Shown piece after piece: positions 1-7,279 of a stretch of DNA of 32,232 nucleotides. The stretch is from contig VERF01000026.1 of NCBI GenBank assembly GCA_018882895.1, forward strand, positions 1 to 32,232, read 5' to 3'. The position numbers and the translations under genes were made by a program. This DNA is from Candidatus Kapaibacterium sp. GTDB lineage: Bacteria; Bacteroidota; Ignavibacteria; Kapaibacteriales; Kapaibacteriaceae. Within the stretch, counting starts at the first letter, position 1. Each line of letters starts with the position of its first letter. Under the pieces are notes generated by a model. It was not told the DNA's origin. It saw only the letters and a program-made list of their open reading frames with translations, and searched no databases.

Positions 1-191
1 AGACGACGTCATCGTCATTTGACTACATCTTTGTCGTTGTTCTTGTCGACGCAGTCACCGGTCGTAAGGTCCGCGAGATCGAGTTCCCACAAGCCGTCAT
101 TCCACGGGGCTTTCGTAATGGACAGTTTATCTGCGCAGCCTACTACGGATCATCAATCAAGGTGAAGTGGTATGATATGCCTGCTGAGTAG
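1..191 (+). CDS. Partial CDS: C-terminus of a beta-propeller-like exported protein
   Basis: Only the last 62 codons are inside the window, ending in TAG at 189-191. The peptide differs by a single residue (Ile for Leu in the GQF-I/L-CAAYY stretch) from the C-terminus of the protein encoded at 997-2523, so this is the end of a close paralogue or of a recent tandem copy. The similarity continues past the stop codon into the palindromic elements up to about 273. The function is unknown. By analogy with the complete copy it would be an exported thioredoxin-like/propeller protein. Its 5' part lies outside the window. Confidence 0.85.
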   Translation, partial: TTSSSFDYIFVVVLVDAVTGRKVREIEFPQAVIPRGFRNGQFICAAYYGSSIKVKWYDMPAE

Positions 192-194
192 ATC

Positions 195-239
195 GTCATC
201 CCCGCGAAAGCGTCGTCATCCCCGCGAAAGCGGGGATCC
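195..239. repeat. Two tandem GTCATCCCCGCGAAAGC palindromic elements
   Basis: Two head-to-tail copies of GTCATCCCCGCGAAAGC follow the stop codon of the partial gene, and the second completes a hairpin (ATCCCCGC / GCGGGGAT). The same double element sits after the paralogous stop codon at 2527-2570. Related single elements occur across the window in gaps between genes, as expected of a REP-like interspersed palindrome. It may act as a transcript 3'-end hairpin. Confidence 0.8.
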
Positions 240-288
240 ATGCGACCCTGCTTTTGCACAACGCCCAACAAGGCGGAATGGACATGTC

Positions 289-346
289 GTGACCGAACCG
301 TGACCTTTTGTGACAAGACCGTGACCTTTTATAACAAAACCGTGAC
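289..346 (+). promoter_or_regulatory. Helically phased GTGAC array (copy A)
   Basis: GTGAC occurs at 289, 300, 310, 321 and 342, with the variant ATAAC at 331. The spacing alternates 11, 10, 11, 10 and 11 bp, one motif per helical turn on one DNA face, or equivalently about three 21-bp direct repeats. An 85-bp block (281-365) containing the array has an ungapped homologue at 3017-3101 with the same phasing. It lies between a palindrome element and the promoter of the next gene, which fits a cooperative operator. The binding protein is unknown. Confidence 0.6.
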
Positions 347-388
347 AAGGCATTTCGTAAGATGCAGGTACCGAAAATGATTCATAGT

Positions 389-407
389 TGACGTCAAACA
401 GACGTCA
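389..407 (+). promoter_or_regulatory. Twin ACGTC operator/promoter element
   Basis: TGACGTCA (389-396) and AGACGTCA (400-407) are two half-palindromic boxes 11 bp apart. They lie inside a 30-bp stretch that is identical, on the other strand, upstream of the gene starting at 22536. This perfect conservation outside coding sequence suggests a regulator site or core promoter. The TTGACG could serve as a -35-type element. No clear -10 or Bacteroidota -7 box can be fixed by eye. Confidence 0.55.
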
Positions 408-457
408 TGTTTCACATACTTTTCTAGGGTGTTGACAGAAAAAGAATCCATTTCCTC

Positions 458-991
458 TTGTCGCTCGCAGCGTGGGCGACACTCAGCGCGTGCCTTGCGC
501 CGCAAGTTGTGGCACAGAATCAGGTGTCAGCATCCCCGCCGGCTGCGAGTGGCATCGATTGCAAGTCGGAAGCTGCTCCACAAATCATATCGTGCTGGGT
601 TCAAAAGGGCGGTCCTAACCCGCCACCATACACCTACAATATGTGGTGGATCGGTGCGGACAGCAAGGATCCTTCTAAGGCAACTTGCCTCGCTCCCGGA
701 CAAGACTGCGCAAAGATCTGTGAGATTCGAAACCAAGGCACGATCGAACCAACCGGATACGGGTACATTCTCACGGTAACTCTCGATGCTACTGAGTACA
801 CTCGGAACGATGGAGCCAAGAGTACAGGTGGAGTTTTGGCACCTGGTACGTTCCTTGGACCGAATGAATGTGTTGTGCGCATTGATCAATGTCCGGAGCT
901 TCCCGAGTTGGAGTCGTTGCAATTAGACTTCAAAGGTGTTGCGGTGAGCGAGACAGGAACCGTATCTATGATTATCTCAATTACTCGATAG
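458..991 (+). CDS. Small exported Cys-containing protein with lost ATG
   Basis: This is an unrecognised protein of about 177 residues. The open frame extends upstream to a stop at 425-427. Reading from 437 gives a classic signal peptide: a basic start (RKR), a hydrophobic core and an AQ cleavage-like end near codon 27. The paralogous leader at 22536 has ATG exactly where this copy has AGA (437-439), so the ancestral start codon is gone. The only in-frame start left is TTG at 458, which aligns with a second Met of the paralogue and would give a leader without its basic end. The mature part has about seven cysteines (for example SCW, TCL, DCAKICE, NECVV and DQCPE), suggesting disulfides outside the cytoplasm. 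The next gene starts 5 bp downstream. The gene may be expressed weakly or be decaying. Confidence 0.6.
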   Translation: MSLAAWATLSACLAPQVVAQNQVSASPPAASGIDCKSEAAPQIISCWVQKGGPNPPPYTYNMWWIGADSKDPSKATCLAPGQDCAKICEIRNQGTIEPTGYGYILTVTLDATEYTRNDGAKSTGGVLAPGTFLGPNECVVRIDQCPELPELESLQLDFKGVAVSETGTVSMIISITR

Positions 992-996
992 GCTCA

Positions 997-2523
997 ATGA
1001 GATATGTTCTGAAACTGACAACCATTCTCTGGCTCTGTGCTGCGTATGCGGCGCAGGGCCAGGGTGATGTTAAGACCGGCGATGCCGTGGCGATCAAGAC
1101 CACTGACCGATTGAAGGGAGTGGTGCTGTGCTTTGCCCCATCGCAACTGTGCGGTGGATGCTCGCAGGATCTTGACGCCATTGCTTACGAGTGCCAGCAG
1201 CGTGGGGTCCCTCTGCGCGTGTATCTTCAAGACCCGGGATTTGGCAATGGGATGTACAGTCTGGCCGAAGACCGGCCGATGGTAACGATCCATGATGACG
1301 AGCTGCGCGTGTATGCGGGACTCTATCGCGTTGCGAGATCTCCGTTTGCTATGGTCGTTTCATCGAATGGGGTCGTTCAGAGCACCGGCATTCCGGGTGC
1401 AAAGGGATTTGACGTTGATCCGTTTCTCGAAGCCATTCGCAGCACGGCAACGGCAGGTAGCGGTGACGTCTTCTTCGGTCCCCGAGAAAATCGTGTGCGG
1501 TATGCTCGTACACTCTGTCCGATAGACGGCGACACCCTTGTTGAGAGGGCACTGACACGAGCGAGCATTGCATATTTCCCAGAGCGGAACAACACTCTCA
1601 TAATAACGCGTGATGAGTCGAAACGATTACTAGTGGTCGATAGCAATGGCAAAGGGATCTCCGAAAACCCGGCAATGCCATCAAACCTGCGTTACAGTTC
1701 GTCATATCCTGAGTGCTTCGCTCAGAGTGTTTCGGGCGACTCGGTTCTTACAACTGACTGGGCACATTTCGAACATCGCAAGTATATATTTTGGCGCAGT
1801 CTTCGTGATGGGAAGGCAGACACCATTCACGTCCCCGAAATACTAAATCAGCTTAATAGCAGAGAAAATCTGTTCCATCACTCGAGTAACACCATCTTCC
1901 ACGACTTGCGATTTGACGACCCGTCGACTGCTCGGAAACGTGAAGAACGATCGCTGATCATCGGACATGGAACGAGTGGAATCCGTCTGTTTGGACTCCG
2001 ACCTCAGATCTATGACACCGACAGCATTCTACCGATTGAATCAGGAACGAATTTTGCGCTGCATGGTGATCATCTATGGGTGATCTCTCGATTCCGCGAT
2101 TCACTCACACGCTACGACTTGCGCACGTGGGATTCCGTTACGGTACCGATTGGCTTGTCTTCCACGTACTACGTCGATCCGCGACCTGTGCTGACGGGGC
2201 ATTTTCGTGACCCCATGTCGCGGCGCAACATGCAAACCAAAATGTCGTATTCCAGTGGTGTTCTATCAGACCCGAATGGGCAGCACATCGCAGTGATGTA
2301 TGTGGTACCAATATCGAAGCTGACAGGTAAGGAGACGACGTCATCGTCATTTGACTACATCTTTGTCGTTGTTCTTGTCGACGCAGTCACCGGTCGTAAG
2401 GTCCGCGAGATCGAGTTCCCACAAGCCGTCATTCCACGGGGCTTTCGTAATGGACAGTTCCTTTGCGCAGCCTACTACGGATCATCAATCAAGGTGAAGT
2501 GGTATGATATGCCTGCTGAGTAG
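997..2523 (+). CDS. Exported thioredoxin-like / beta-propeller fusion protein
   Basis: This 508-residue protein has a signal peptide (MRYVLKLTTILWLCAAYA, cleavage near AQG). Residues about 30-165 look thioredoxin-like: a strand GVVLCFAP leads into a CGGC motif (Cys52, Cys55), and a later SPFAMVVSSNG stretch resembles the cis-proline strand. The remaining roughly 340 residues are strand-rich and read like the propeller folds common in exported Bacteroidota proteins, although I cannot count blades. The ATG at 997 is preferred over the longer frame from 889 because it gives the signal peptide and starts 5 bp after the previous stop. The last part is duplicated at 1-191. A thiol-dependent role in the envelope is inferred. 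A comparable pair of separate genes lies at 24991-26665. Confidence 0.7.
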   Translation: MRYVLKLTTILWLCAAYAAQGQGDVKTGDAVAIKTTDRLKGVVLCFAPSQLCGGCSQDLDAIAYECQQRGVPLRVYLQDPGFGNGMYSLAEDRPMVTIHDDELRVYAGLYRVARSPFAMVVSSNGVVQSTGIPGAKGFDVDPFLEAIRSTATAGSGDVFFGPRENRVRYARTLCPIDGDTLVERALTRASIAYFPERNNTLIITRDESKRLLVVDSNGKGISENPAMPSNLRYSSSYPECFAQSVSGDSVLTTDWAHFEHRKYIFWRSLRDGKADTIHVPEILNQLNSRENLFHHSSNTIFHDLRFDDPSTARKREERSLIIGHGTSGIRLFGLRPQIYDTDSILPIESGTNFALHGDHLWVISRFRDSLTRYDLRTWDSVTVPIGLSSTYYVDPRPVLTGHFRDPMSRRNMQTKMSYSSGVLSDPNGQHIAVMYVVPISKLTGKETTSSSFDYIFVVVLVDAVTGRKVREIEFPQAVIPRGFRNGQFLCAAYYGSSIKVKWYDMPAE

Positions 2524-2609
2524 ATCGTCATCCCCGCGAAAGCGTCGTCATCCCCGCGAAAGCGGGGATCATCCATGCGACCCTGCTTTCGCACAACGCC
2601 TAACACGCC
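2335..2609. repeat. Direct repeat of window positions 1-273
   Basis: The last 63 codons of the propeller gene, its stop codon and the following palindromes repeat the sequence at 1-273 almost exactly. By eye the differences are TTTATC against TTCCTT in the coding part and a 3-bp insertion after the palindrome. The repeats are about 2.33 kb apart, so gene plus intergenic DNA was probably duplicated in tandem, with the other copy extending left of the window. Confidence 0.85.
2527..2570. repeat. Double GTCATCCCCGCGAAAGC palindrome, second copy
   Basis: The arrangement is the same as at 195-239 and lies directly after the TAG of the propeller gene. The second element forms a hairpin with ATCCCCGC and GCGGGGAT arms. 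Confidence 0.8.
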
Positions 2610-2623
2610 GTGCTGCAGCTCAG

Positions 2624-2643
2624 CCCAGGGCTTCAGCCGTGGG
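2624..2643. repeat. CCCAGGGCTTCAGCCGTGGG hairpin element
   Basis: This imperfect 20-bp inverted repeat belongs to the same family as the elements at 23859, 23974 and 31718. As at 23823 and 23937, it is preceded by a CTAACACG(C) segment, so hairpin and flank travel together. Confidence 0.7.
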
Positions 2644-2648
2644 ACGCC

Positions 2649-2940
2649 GTGTGAGACGCTTCGCGTGCGAGACGCTTCGCGTGTGAGACGCTTCGCGTGC
2701 GAGACGCTTCGCGTGTGAGACGCTTCGCGTGCGAGACGCTTCGCGTGCGAGACGCTTCGCGTGCGAGACGCTTCGCGTGTGAGACGCTTCGCGTGTGAGA
2801 CGCTTCGCGTGTGAGACGCCTTCGGCGTGCGAGACCTTCGGTGCGAGACGCCTTCGGCGTGCGAGACCTTCGGTGCGAGACGCCTTCGGCGTGCGAGACG
2901 CCTTCGGCGTGTGAGACCTTCGGTGCGGGACGCCTTCGCC
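2649..2940. repeat. Hairpin minisatellite with 16-, 18- and 14-bp units
   Basis: Ten consecutive 16-bp units (GTGYGAGACGCTTCGC) fill 2649-2808. They are followed by eight units of 18 bp (GTGCGAGACGCCTTCGGC) or 14 bp (GTGCGAGACCTTCG) to 2940. Each unit carries a small hairpin around TTC whose arms change together: GC/GC, GCC/GGC or CC/GG. The unit lengths are not multiples of three, so the Arg/Ser/Ala-rich open frames across it on either strand are artefacts. The array continues directly into another palindrome at 2947. The whole gap 2524-3299 has no credible gene. Confidence 0.9.
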
Positions 2941-2946
2941 GTGCGC

Positions 2947-2972
2947 GTCATCCCCGCGAAAGCGGGGATCCA
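2947..2972. repeat. GTCATCCCCGCGAAAGCGGG palindrome
   Basis: A single complete copy of the interspersed palindrome follows the minisatellite and precedes a GCACAACGCCTAACACGC segment that also occurs near 2591 and, diverged, near 23825. Confidence 0.75.
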
Positions 2973-3024
2973 TGCGGTCACGGTTTCGCACAACGCCTAA
3001 CACGCTGTGCGGTATTGACATGTC

Positions 3025-3082
3025 GTGACAGAAATGTGACCATTTGTGACAAGGCCGTGACCTTTTATGACAAAACCGTGAC
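3025..3082 (+). promoter_or_regulatory. Helically phased GTGAC array (copy B)
   Basis: GTGAC occurs at 3025, 3036, 3046, 3057 and 3078, with ATGAC at 3067. The 11/10/11/10/11 spacing is identical to copy A at 289-346, and the homologous block is again 85 bp (3017-3101) without gaps. It lies about 220 bp upstream of the T9SS-protein gene. Bases inside the spacers have diverged while the pentamers and phase are kept, which supports function. Confidence 0.6.
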
Positions 3083-3299
3083 AAGGCTTTTTGTAAGATG
3101 CCTGAATCGAAGTATCCAGGAATACCTCCAGCAATACTTTGCAATTCGATGATTCTAGATGCACGGATAGGCAATGTAGTCTACGACTGCGAAAACGTCT
3201 GTGCCGGAACCAGTCGCTGAGAGAAGACGCGGAGTATCTTGGCATCGCTCGAATGATGTCACTTGTTGCTTTCCAAACATGATTAAGGGATAGGATCAC

Positions 3300-5654
3300 A
3301 TGAACAAGCACACATGCAACTCTATTGCACTAGTGACAAGCCTGATGACTCTACTACTTTTGGGAGCGGTAGATGCCGTTGGGCAGGACACGTGGAAGCT
3401 CCTTAATAGGCTTTCATATCATCAGGCCATGTTTACGACTGCGACATCGAGAGATGGTCTCCACGCCATGGCAGCAGGACGATATGGGAGACTCTACGTC
3501 ACCTCCGACAGTGGTGATACGTGGTCGGAACGGAGCATCGAGGCATACGAAACCATCATGAGTGCTGCATACTTCTCCGACAGCGGCGTTGTCGCTGTCG
3601 GAGAAAGCGGCGGCGTGTACCGAACAGATAACCATTTTCGTGACTGGCAGCATGTGATGGTGAATACCGCCGATACGCTTACCTGTGTGAGGGCGATATC
3701 CGAACGAGCGGTCATCGTCACCGGAATCACTGGAGCAATATATCGAAGCACCGATGCGGGCCGTCAATGGTCGCGGGTGCATGCCGCAGATGCACCCCTG
3801 CGTGCGGTGGCAAATTCAAGGGATGGCCGATTTGTTGCGGTTGGCGATCGCGGCACGGTACTGGTCAGCAGGGATTCAGGAGTTACGTGGGAGCGTTCCT
3901 CTGAATTGCCCCCTGACACAGTCAGGCTGCAGCGTGTATCTCATGTTGTTGATTCCACGTGGATGATAGCGGGCGCACCGTCGTACCTGGCACAGTCGTT
4001 GAACGGAGGCCAAAGCTGGATTCGACGCATCCCGAAGGTGGGTGCTCCCAATCGCTATTTCGAAGCTCGGGCAATGTCATTCTCTGATAACGGCGTGGGT
4101 ATGCTCATCGACAATGACTGGTATACTCCAGCTGCAAAAACCCTGTTTACTTGGGATTCCGGAAGAACCTGGCATGAGGGACAATGCGCAACGGAGACGC
4201 TCAGTATGACGGAGAAGCTGTCGATGAAGGATGTCGCATTCTTCCCAAACAGTTCTCGAGGTGTTCTCGCCGGAACGAATAATCGTGTCTCGGTGATTCA
4301 ATTGTATCCCAGCGAGTTATACCTACCACATGTCTATAACCGATCAATCAAGGTGTCCGACTTCTTTGATGATCTATCTGCTGATCGGCAGCCGGTGTTT
4401 TCCGTACGTGGAGATTCTAACACCTACCTGTGGTGCCTCCGTAACGGCAAAGTGAACAGCGTCATCGAGTACAGTGGTTTGGACGATGTTGCCCTGAAAA
4501 CGTGGATTCAGTCCGATAGCACTGGGTGGAGAACCGCCGATGGCTATCATCAATGGGTGTATCATTCCGCATGCAAGCCACGGAGTAACGTGATGCACAT
4601 TCTGGCAGACAGTATCATCAGTCGCGATGGATCTAATCGAGAAGTCAGAGGTCATGTGATCTCTACCCAGGATGGCGGGCAGACATGGCAGCACACGGAA
4701 GTTCCCGGAGCGTCCGTCATGCATAAGTTCCTTTGGAAGTCGCCGATGCAGGGTTTAATCGAGATGCGTTACGACCGGCGGCTAGTGCTGACCGAGGATG
4801 GAGGCAAGTCATGGAATTTTGCTGACATTCCCGAAGCCTACTATGGGCTGTCTCTGGAAACGATCAGTCATGATGGTAGCTCATTCATCGCCGTGGGAAT
4901 TCGCAATGACGAAACAGGGCGTGACCTTCTTAGCTCTACTTCAGGCCGCGACTGGAAGGTGATTGCTTCCAATCTTCCTAACGGCAATTATGTGTTTCGA
5001 GACGGACGGTTACTAGTGATCATGGATTCGCTTGCAACATATCACGTTGCAGTTCCAAACGATGCATCAAGCGCTGCGGTGGGAGATGGCGTTGAACCCT
5101 CTGGTGCCGCTAGTTCTGATGTAGGTTTTCACTGTTACGCCGGCGGAGTCCTTGTTTCTGTTCGTGACAATGGCCGCGTATTCACTTCCAGCAATGATGG
5201 AGTGGCATTCGAAGGACCGATACGATCAGCCTGTCTAGACTATATGGATCGTGTAGACAGGTCTCTCGTTACGTCACTCTTTAGCCTTGGCCAAAAGGTA
5301 TACTTCGGAAAAAGGTCGGACCACTTCATCTGCGGTACGATTCGGCCAACAACTTCTTCGGTCGACGATGCCCTGGACATTTATACCAATCCGCCCTATC
5401 CCAACCCATTCCACACCGAGACAAAGATCCGAATCAGCTGGTATCTCAACGTTTCCCCACAGTCACTGTCGCTAAGGATCTACGATCAGTATGGAGCAGA
5501 GGTGTCAGATCTCACTACGCAACTTCGCGCTAAGGCAGAGAACCATGCATCAGTCATCAGCTGGAACGCCGACGGCCTGCCTAACGGTGTGTACTTTGTC
5601 GTCTGCCGAAGTGGACGCGAGGTATCTAGTCAAAAGGTCGTGCTTTCAAGATGA
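3300..5654 (+). CDS. T9SS-exported YCF48/BNR-repeat protein
   Basis: This 784-residue secreted protein begins with a signal peptide (hydrophobic core LVTSLMTLLLLGAV, end near AVGQ). The body carries repeated BNR/YCF48-type turns: SDSGDTW, TDAGRQW, SRDSGVTW, NGGQSW, WDSGRTW, QDGGQTW, EDGGKSW and STSGRDW. This is a propeller built from sialidase-like Asp-box repeats, related to the photosystem II assembly factor fold but here exported. Residues about 694-784 form a type A T9SS sorting domain: YPNPF, an RIYDQYG strand, the NGVYFV motif and a final KVVLSR. The protein should cross the outer membrane through the type IX secretion system and be anchored or released. No ligand can be predicted. The ATG at 3300 is the only one that gives the signal peptide. 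Confidence 0.85.
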   Translation: MNKHTCNSIALVTSLMTLLLLGAVDAVGQDTWKLLNRLSYHQAMFTTATSRDGLHAMAAGRYGRLYVTSDSGDTWSERSIEAYETIMSAAYFSDSGVVAVGESGGVYRTDNHFRDWQHVMVNTADTLTCVRAISERAVIVTGITGAIYRSTDAGRQWSRVHAADAPLRAVANSRDGRFVAVGDRGTVLVSRDSGVTWERSSELPPDTVRLQRVSHVVDSTWMIAGAPSYLAQSLNGGQSWIRRIPKVGAPNRYFEARAMSFSDNGVGMLIDNDWYTPAAKTLFTWDSGRTWHEGQCATETLSMTEKLSMKDVAFFPNSSRGVLAGTNNRVSVIQLYPSELYLPHVYNRSIKVSDFFDDLSADRQPVFSVRGDSNTYLWCLRNGKVNSVIEYSGLDDVALKTWIQSDSTGWRTADGYHQWVYHSACKPRSNVMHILADSIISRDGSNREVRGHVISTQDGGQTWQHTEVPGASVMHKFLWKSPMQGLIEMRYDRRLVLTEDGGKSWNFADIPEAYYGLSLETISHDGSSFIAVGIRNDETGRDLLSSTSGRDWKVIASNLPNGNYVFRDGRLLVIMDSLATYHVAVPNDASSAAVGDGVEPSGAASSDVGFHCYAGGVLVSVRDNGRVFTSSNDGVAFEGPIRSACLDYMDRVDRSLVTSLFSLGQKVYFGKRSDHFICGTIRPTTSSVDDALDIYTNPPYPNPFHTETKIRISWYLNVSPQSLSLRIYDQYGAEVSDLTTQLRAKAENHASVISWNADGLPNGVYFVVCRSGREVSSQKVVLSR

Positions 5655-5664
5655 CGTATCTGGT

Positions 5665-5774
5665 TATCCCCGCTTTCGCGGGGATGACGGCATGGGCCCC
5701 GGCCTGCGCCGGGGCGACGATGGGCCCCGGCCTGCGCCGGGGTGACGATGGGCCCCGCTTTCGCGGGGATGACA
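5665..5774. repeat. Cluster of four palindromes after the T9SS gene
   Basis: An ATCCCCGCTTTCGCGGGGAT hairpin is followed by two GGGCCCCGGCCTGCGCCGGG-type hairpins and a further CCCCGCTTTCGCGGGG hairpin, separated by GATGACGG or GACGATG linkers. Two subfamilies with different loop sequences share the same linkers, so they belong to one repeat system. It begins 10 bp after the stop codon and could end transcripts arriving from both sides. Confidence 0.8.
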
Positions 5775-5787
5775 ATGCCTGTCATCA

Positions 5788-5837
5788 GTAATCCGTAATC
5801 AGTAATCCGTAATCAGTAATCCGTAATCCGTAATCAG
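5788..5837. repeat. Seven-bp tandem array (GTAATCC/GTAATCA)
   Basis: Seven heptamers alternate mostly between GTAATCC and GTAATCA. The last unit (5830-5836) supplies the TGA stop of the minus-strand DCC gene. Similar heptamer arrays lie at 15172-15276 and 26780-26929. Confidence 0.9.
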
Positions 5838-6202
5838 GCATCATCCCTCCTCCCAAACACCCGATAGCGATTTCGCGATACCCATTGGTAGAGGGAGCGG
5901 CGCAGGGGAGGGGGAACGAGCCGGATGATCAGTGAGAACAGGTTGTGGATGCCGCCGAGGCGCGAAAAGAGGTAGATGATGGCGTGGTCCTCGATGAGAA
6001 GCTCGCCACGGTGGGTGATCACATAGACCGTGTCGGGTGGGCCGATGATGCCATGGCGCGCAAGCATTGCGGCGCCTTCGTCAGACTGAAATGAGAGGTA
6101 GTTGAACTGCCCTTTGGCGTCGAAGCGATGCAGGTATCGCACGACAACATCGCAGAGGTTGCAGACGCCGTCGAAGATGACTGTTATCGGGGCGCTGTGC
6201 AT
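5834..6202 (-). CDS. DCC-family thiol-disulfide oxidoreductase (DUF393)
   Basis: This 122-residue protein begins with a strand followed by FDGVCNLC at residues 9-16, the Asp-Gly and Cys-x-x-Cys signature of the DCC/DUF393 family of small thioredoxin-like oxidoreductases. The length is typical for the family, whose substrates are mostly unknown. It has no signal peptide, so it is probably cytoplasmic or at the inner face of the membrane; the LFSLIIRLVPPPLRR stretch is amphipathic or hydrophobic. The gene starts 4 bp after the rsmB-like stop and is the last of the minus-strand operon. Its stop codon is formed by the final unit of the heptamer array. Confidence 0.85.
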   Translation of the reverse strand: MHSAPITVIFDGVCNLCDVVVRYLHRFDAKGQFNYLSFQSDEGAAMLARHGIIGPPDTVYVITHRGELLIEDHAIIYLFSRLGGIHNLFSLIIRLVPPPLRRSLYQWVSRNRYRVFGRRDDA

Positions 6203-6206
6203 TGGA

Positions 6207-7274
6207 CTACGCCTGGCGTGTCAGGTGGGCCACATAGAAGCCGTCACCGCCATCGTCGCCGGGCAGAGTCTGCCACTGTCGGTCGATTCGGTAGGGGGCT
6301 CCCTGGTCACTCGAGAGGAATGTGGCAACCTGGTCAGCCCCTTCCTCGGGAAGGATGCTGCAGGCGGCGTACACGACGCGTCCGCCGGGCTTGGCCGCGG
6401 CAGCGCTGCGACGCAGGATGGCCTGCTGAGTGGCGAGGAGCTCGGCAAACCCCTCTTGCGTGCGGTGATAGAGGATGTCGGGATTGCGGCGCAGCACGCC
6501 CGTTCCGGTGCACGGTACATCTACAAAGACCGCATCGGCCGATTCGGCAAGGCGCTTGATGGTCTTGGTGGTGACAATATGACGTGTTTCGATGATGTCC
6601 ACCCCGGCCCGCGTAGCGCGCGTGCGCAGAGCATCGAGCTTGGCTTCTACCACGTCAAGGGCAATGATGCGTCCGCGGTTCAGCATCGAACAGGCAAAGA
6701 GCAAAGACTTGCCTCCGGCGCCGGCGCAAGCGTCGATGATGCGCTCGGACGGGCGGGCCGCCAGCTCGTATCCGGCGCGCACCGATGTTATGTCCTGCTG
6801 CTCAAACCAGCCGGCCGCAAAAGCCTCCGTGGTGAAGAGTCCGAATGGACGATCGATGCGCAGGACCGCGTCGGCAACGGCGTGCGGTGCATGCTGCATC
6901 AAAGCCACCATGCAGGCGTCTCGCGTGGTACGCAGCGTGTTGATGCGCACGAACACGGGAGCGTCCGATAGCATACGGGCGATCACGTCGGTGAACGTTT
7001 CCGGATAGGCCTTGGCGATAAGCGAGCCGAGCCACTCGGGTATCGCGGCACGAGAAGGGTCAACCACACCGTCGAGCTCGCCGGCAAGGGCGGCCTCTAC
7101 GTTGTCGTAGCGGACAGCTTGGAATACCACGCGGCGCAGTTCGGCGGCCAGATCTTCCGTGGGCGAAACATCACGGAAGAGCCGTTCGATCGACGAGGTC
7201 AGGTGTCGGCCCTGGGCTAGTGTGTCATACACACAGTCACGCACGGCCCCATGCAGAGAGGCAGGTATCGGCAC
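6207..7274 (-). CDS. rsmB: RsmB/NOP2-family rRNA cytosine-C5 methyltransferase
   Basis: This 355-residue SAM-dependent methyltransferase probably forms 5-methylcytosine in 16S rRNA (C967 in E. coli). Residues 1-130 are helical and fit the NusB-like RNA-binding region. The Rossmann-type catalytic domain shows the SAM loop DACAGAGGKS (181-190), an acidic strand end (LDVVEAK), the VDVPCTGTG motif with Cys255, and the catalytic-Cys motif YAACSILPEEG with Cys305. The usual T before that Cys is A, a mild deviation. The C-terminal FYVAHL is typical. RsmB is the best guess, but a related family member that modifies another site cannot be excluded. It lies 5 bp after the Rieske gene and 4 bp before the DCC gene. 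Confidence 0.85.
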   Translation of the reverse strand: MPIPASLHGAVRDCVYDTLAQGRHLTSSIERLFRDVSPTEDLAAELRRVVFQAVRYDNVEAALAGELDGVVDPSRAAIPEWLGSLIAKAYPETFTDVIARMLSDAPVFVRINTLRTTRDACMVALMQHAPHAVADAVLRIDRPFGLFTTEAFAAGWFEQQDITSVRAGYELAARPSERIIDACAGAGGKSLLFACSMLNRGRIIALDVVEAKLDALRTRATRAGVDIIETRHIVTTKTIKRLAESADAVFVDVPCTGTGVLRRNPDILYHRTQEGFAELLATQQAILRRSAAAAKPGGRVVYAACSILPEEGADQVATFLSSDQGAPYRIDRQWQTLPGDDGGDGFYVAHLTRQA

Positions 7275-7279
7275 GTTGA

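Noticed and set aside
2649-2940. Possible CRISPR array
   Set aside because: There are no unique spacers; repeats are directly adjacent and only 14-18 bp. The pair at 23823/23937 has just two copies, and no cas gene is present.
2475-3174. Long Arg/Ser/Ala/His-rich open frames over the minisatellite
   Set aside because: They arise from the 16/18/14-bp repeat, have no start context or family, and exist in several frames at once. Unit lengths are not multiples of three, so the frame shifts from unit to unit.
5665-5774. Insertion sequence or integron attachment sites in the palindrome clusters
   Set aside because: No transposase or integrase gene and no target-site duplication is visible. The elements are short hairpins repeated in many gaps.
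6102-7008. Plus-strand frames opposite the rsmB-like gene
   Set aside because: They overlap a clear methyltransferase gene with all its motifs and have no similarity or signal of their own.
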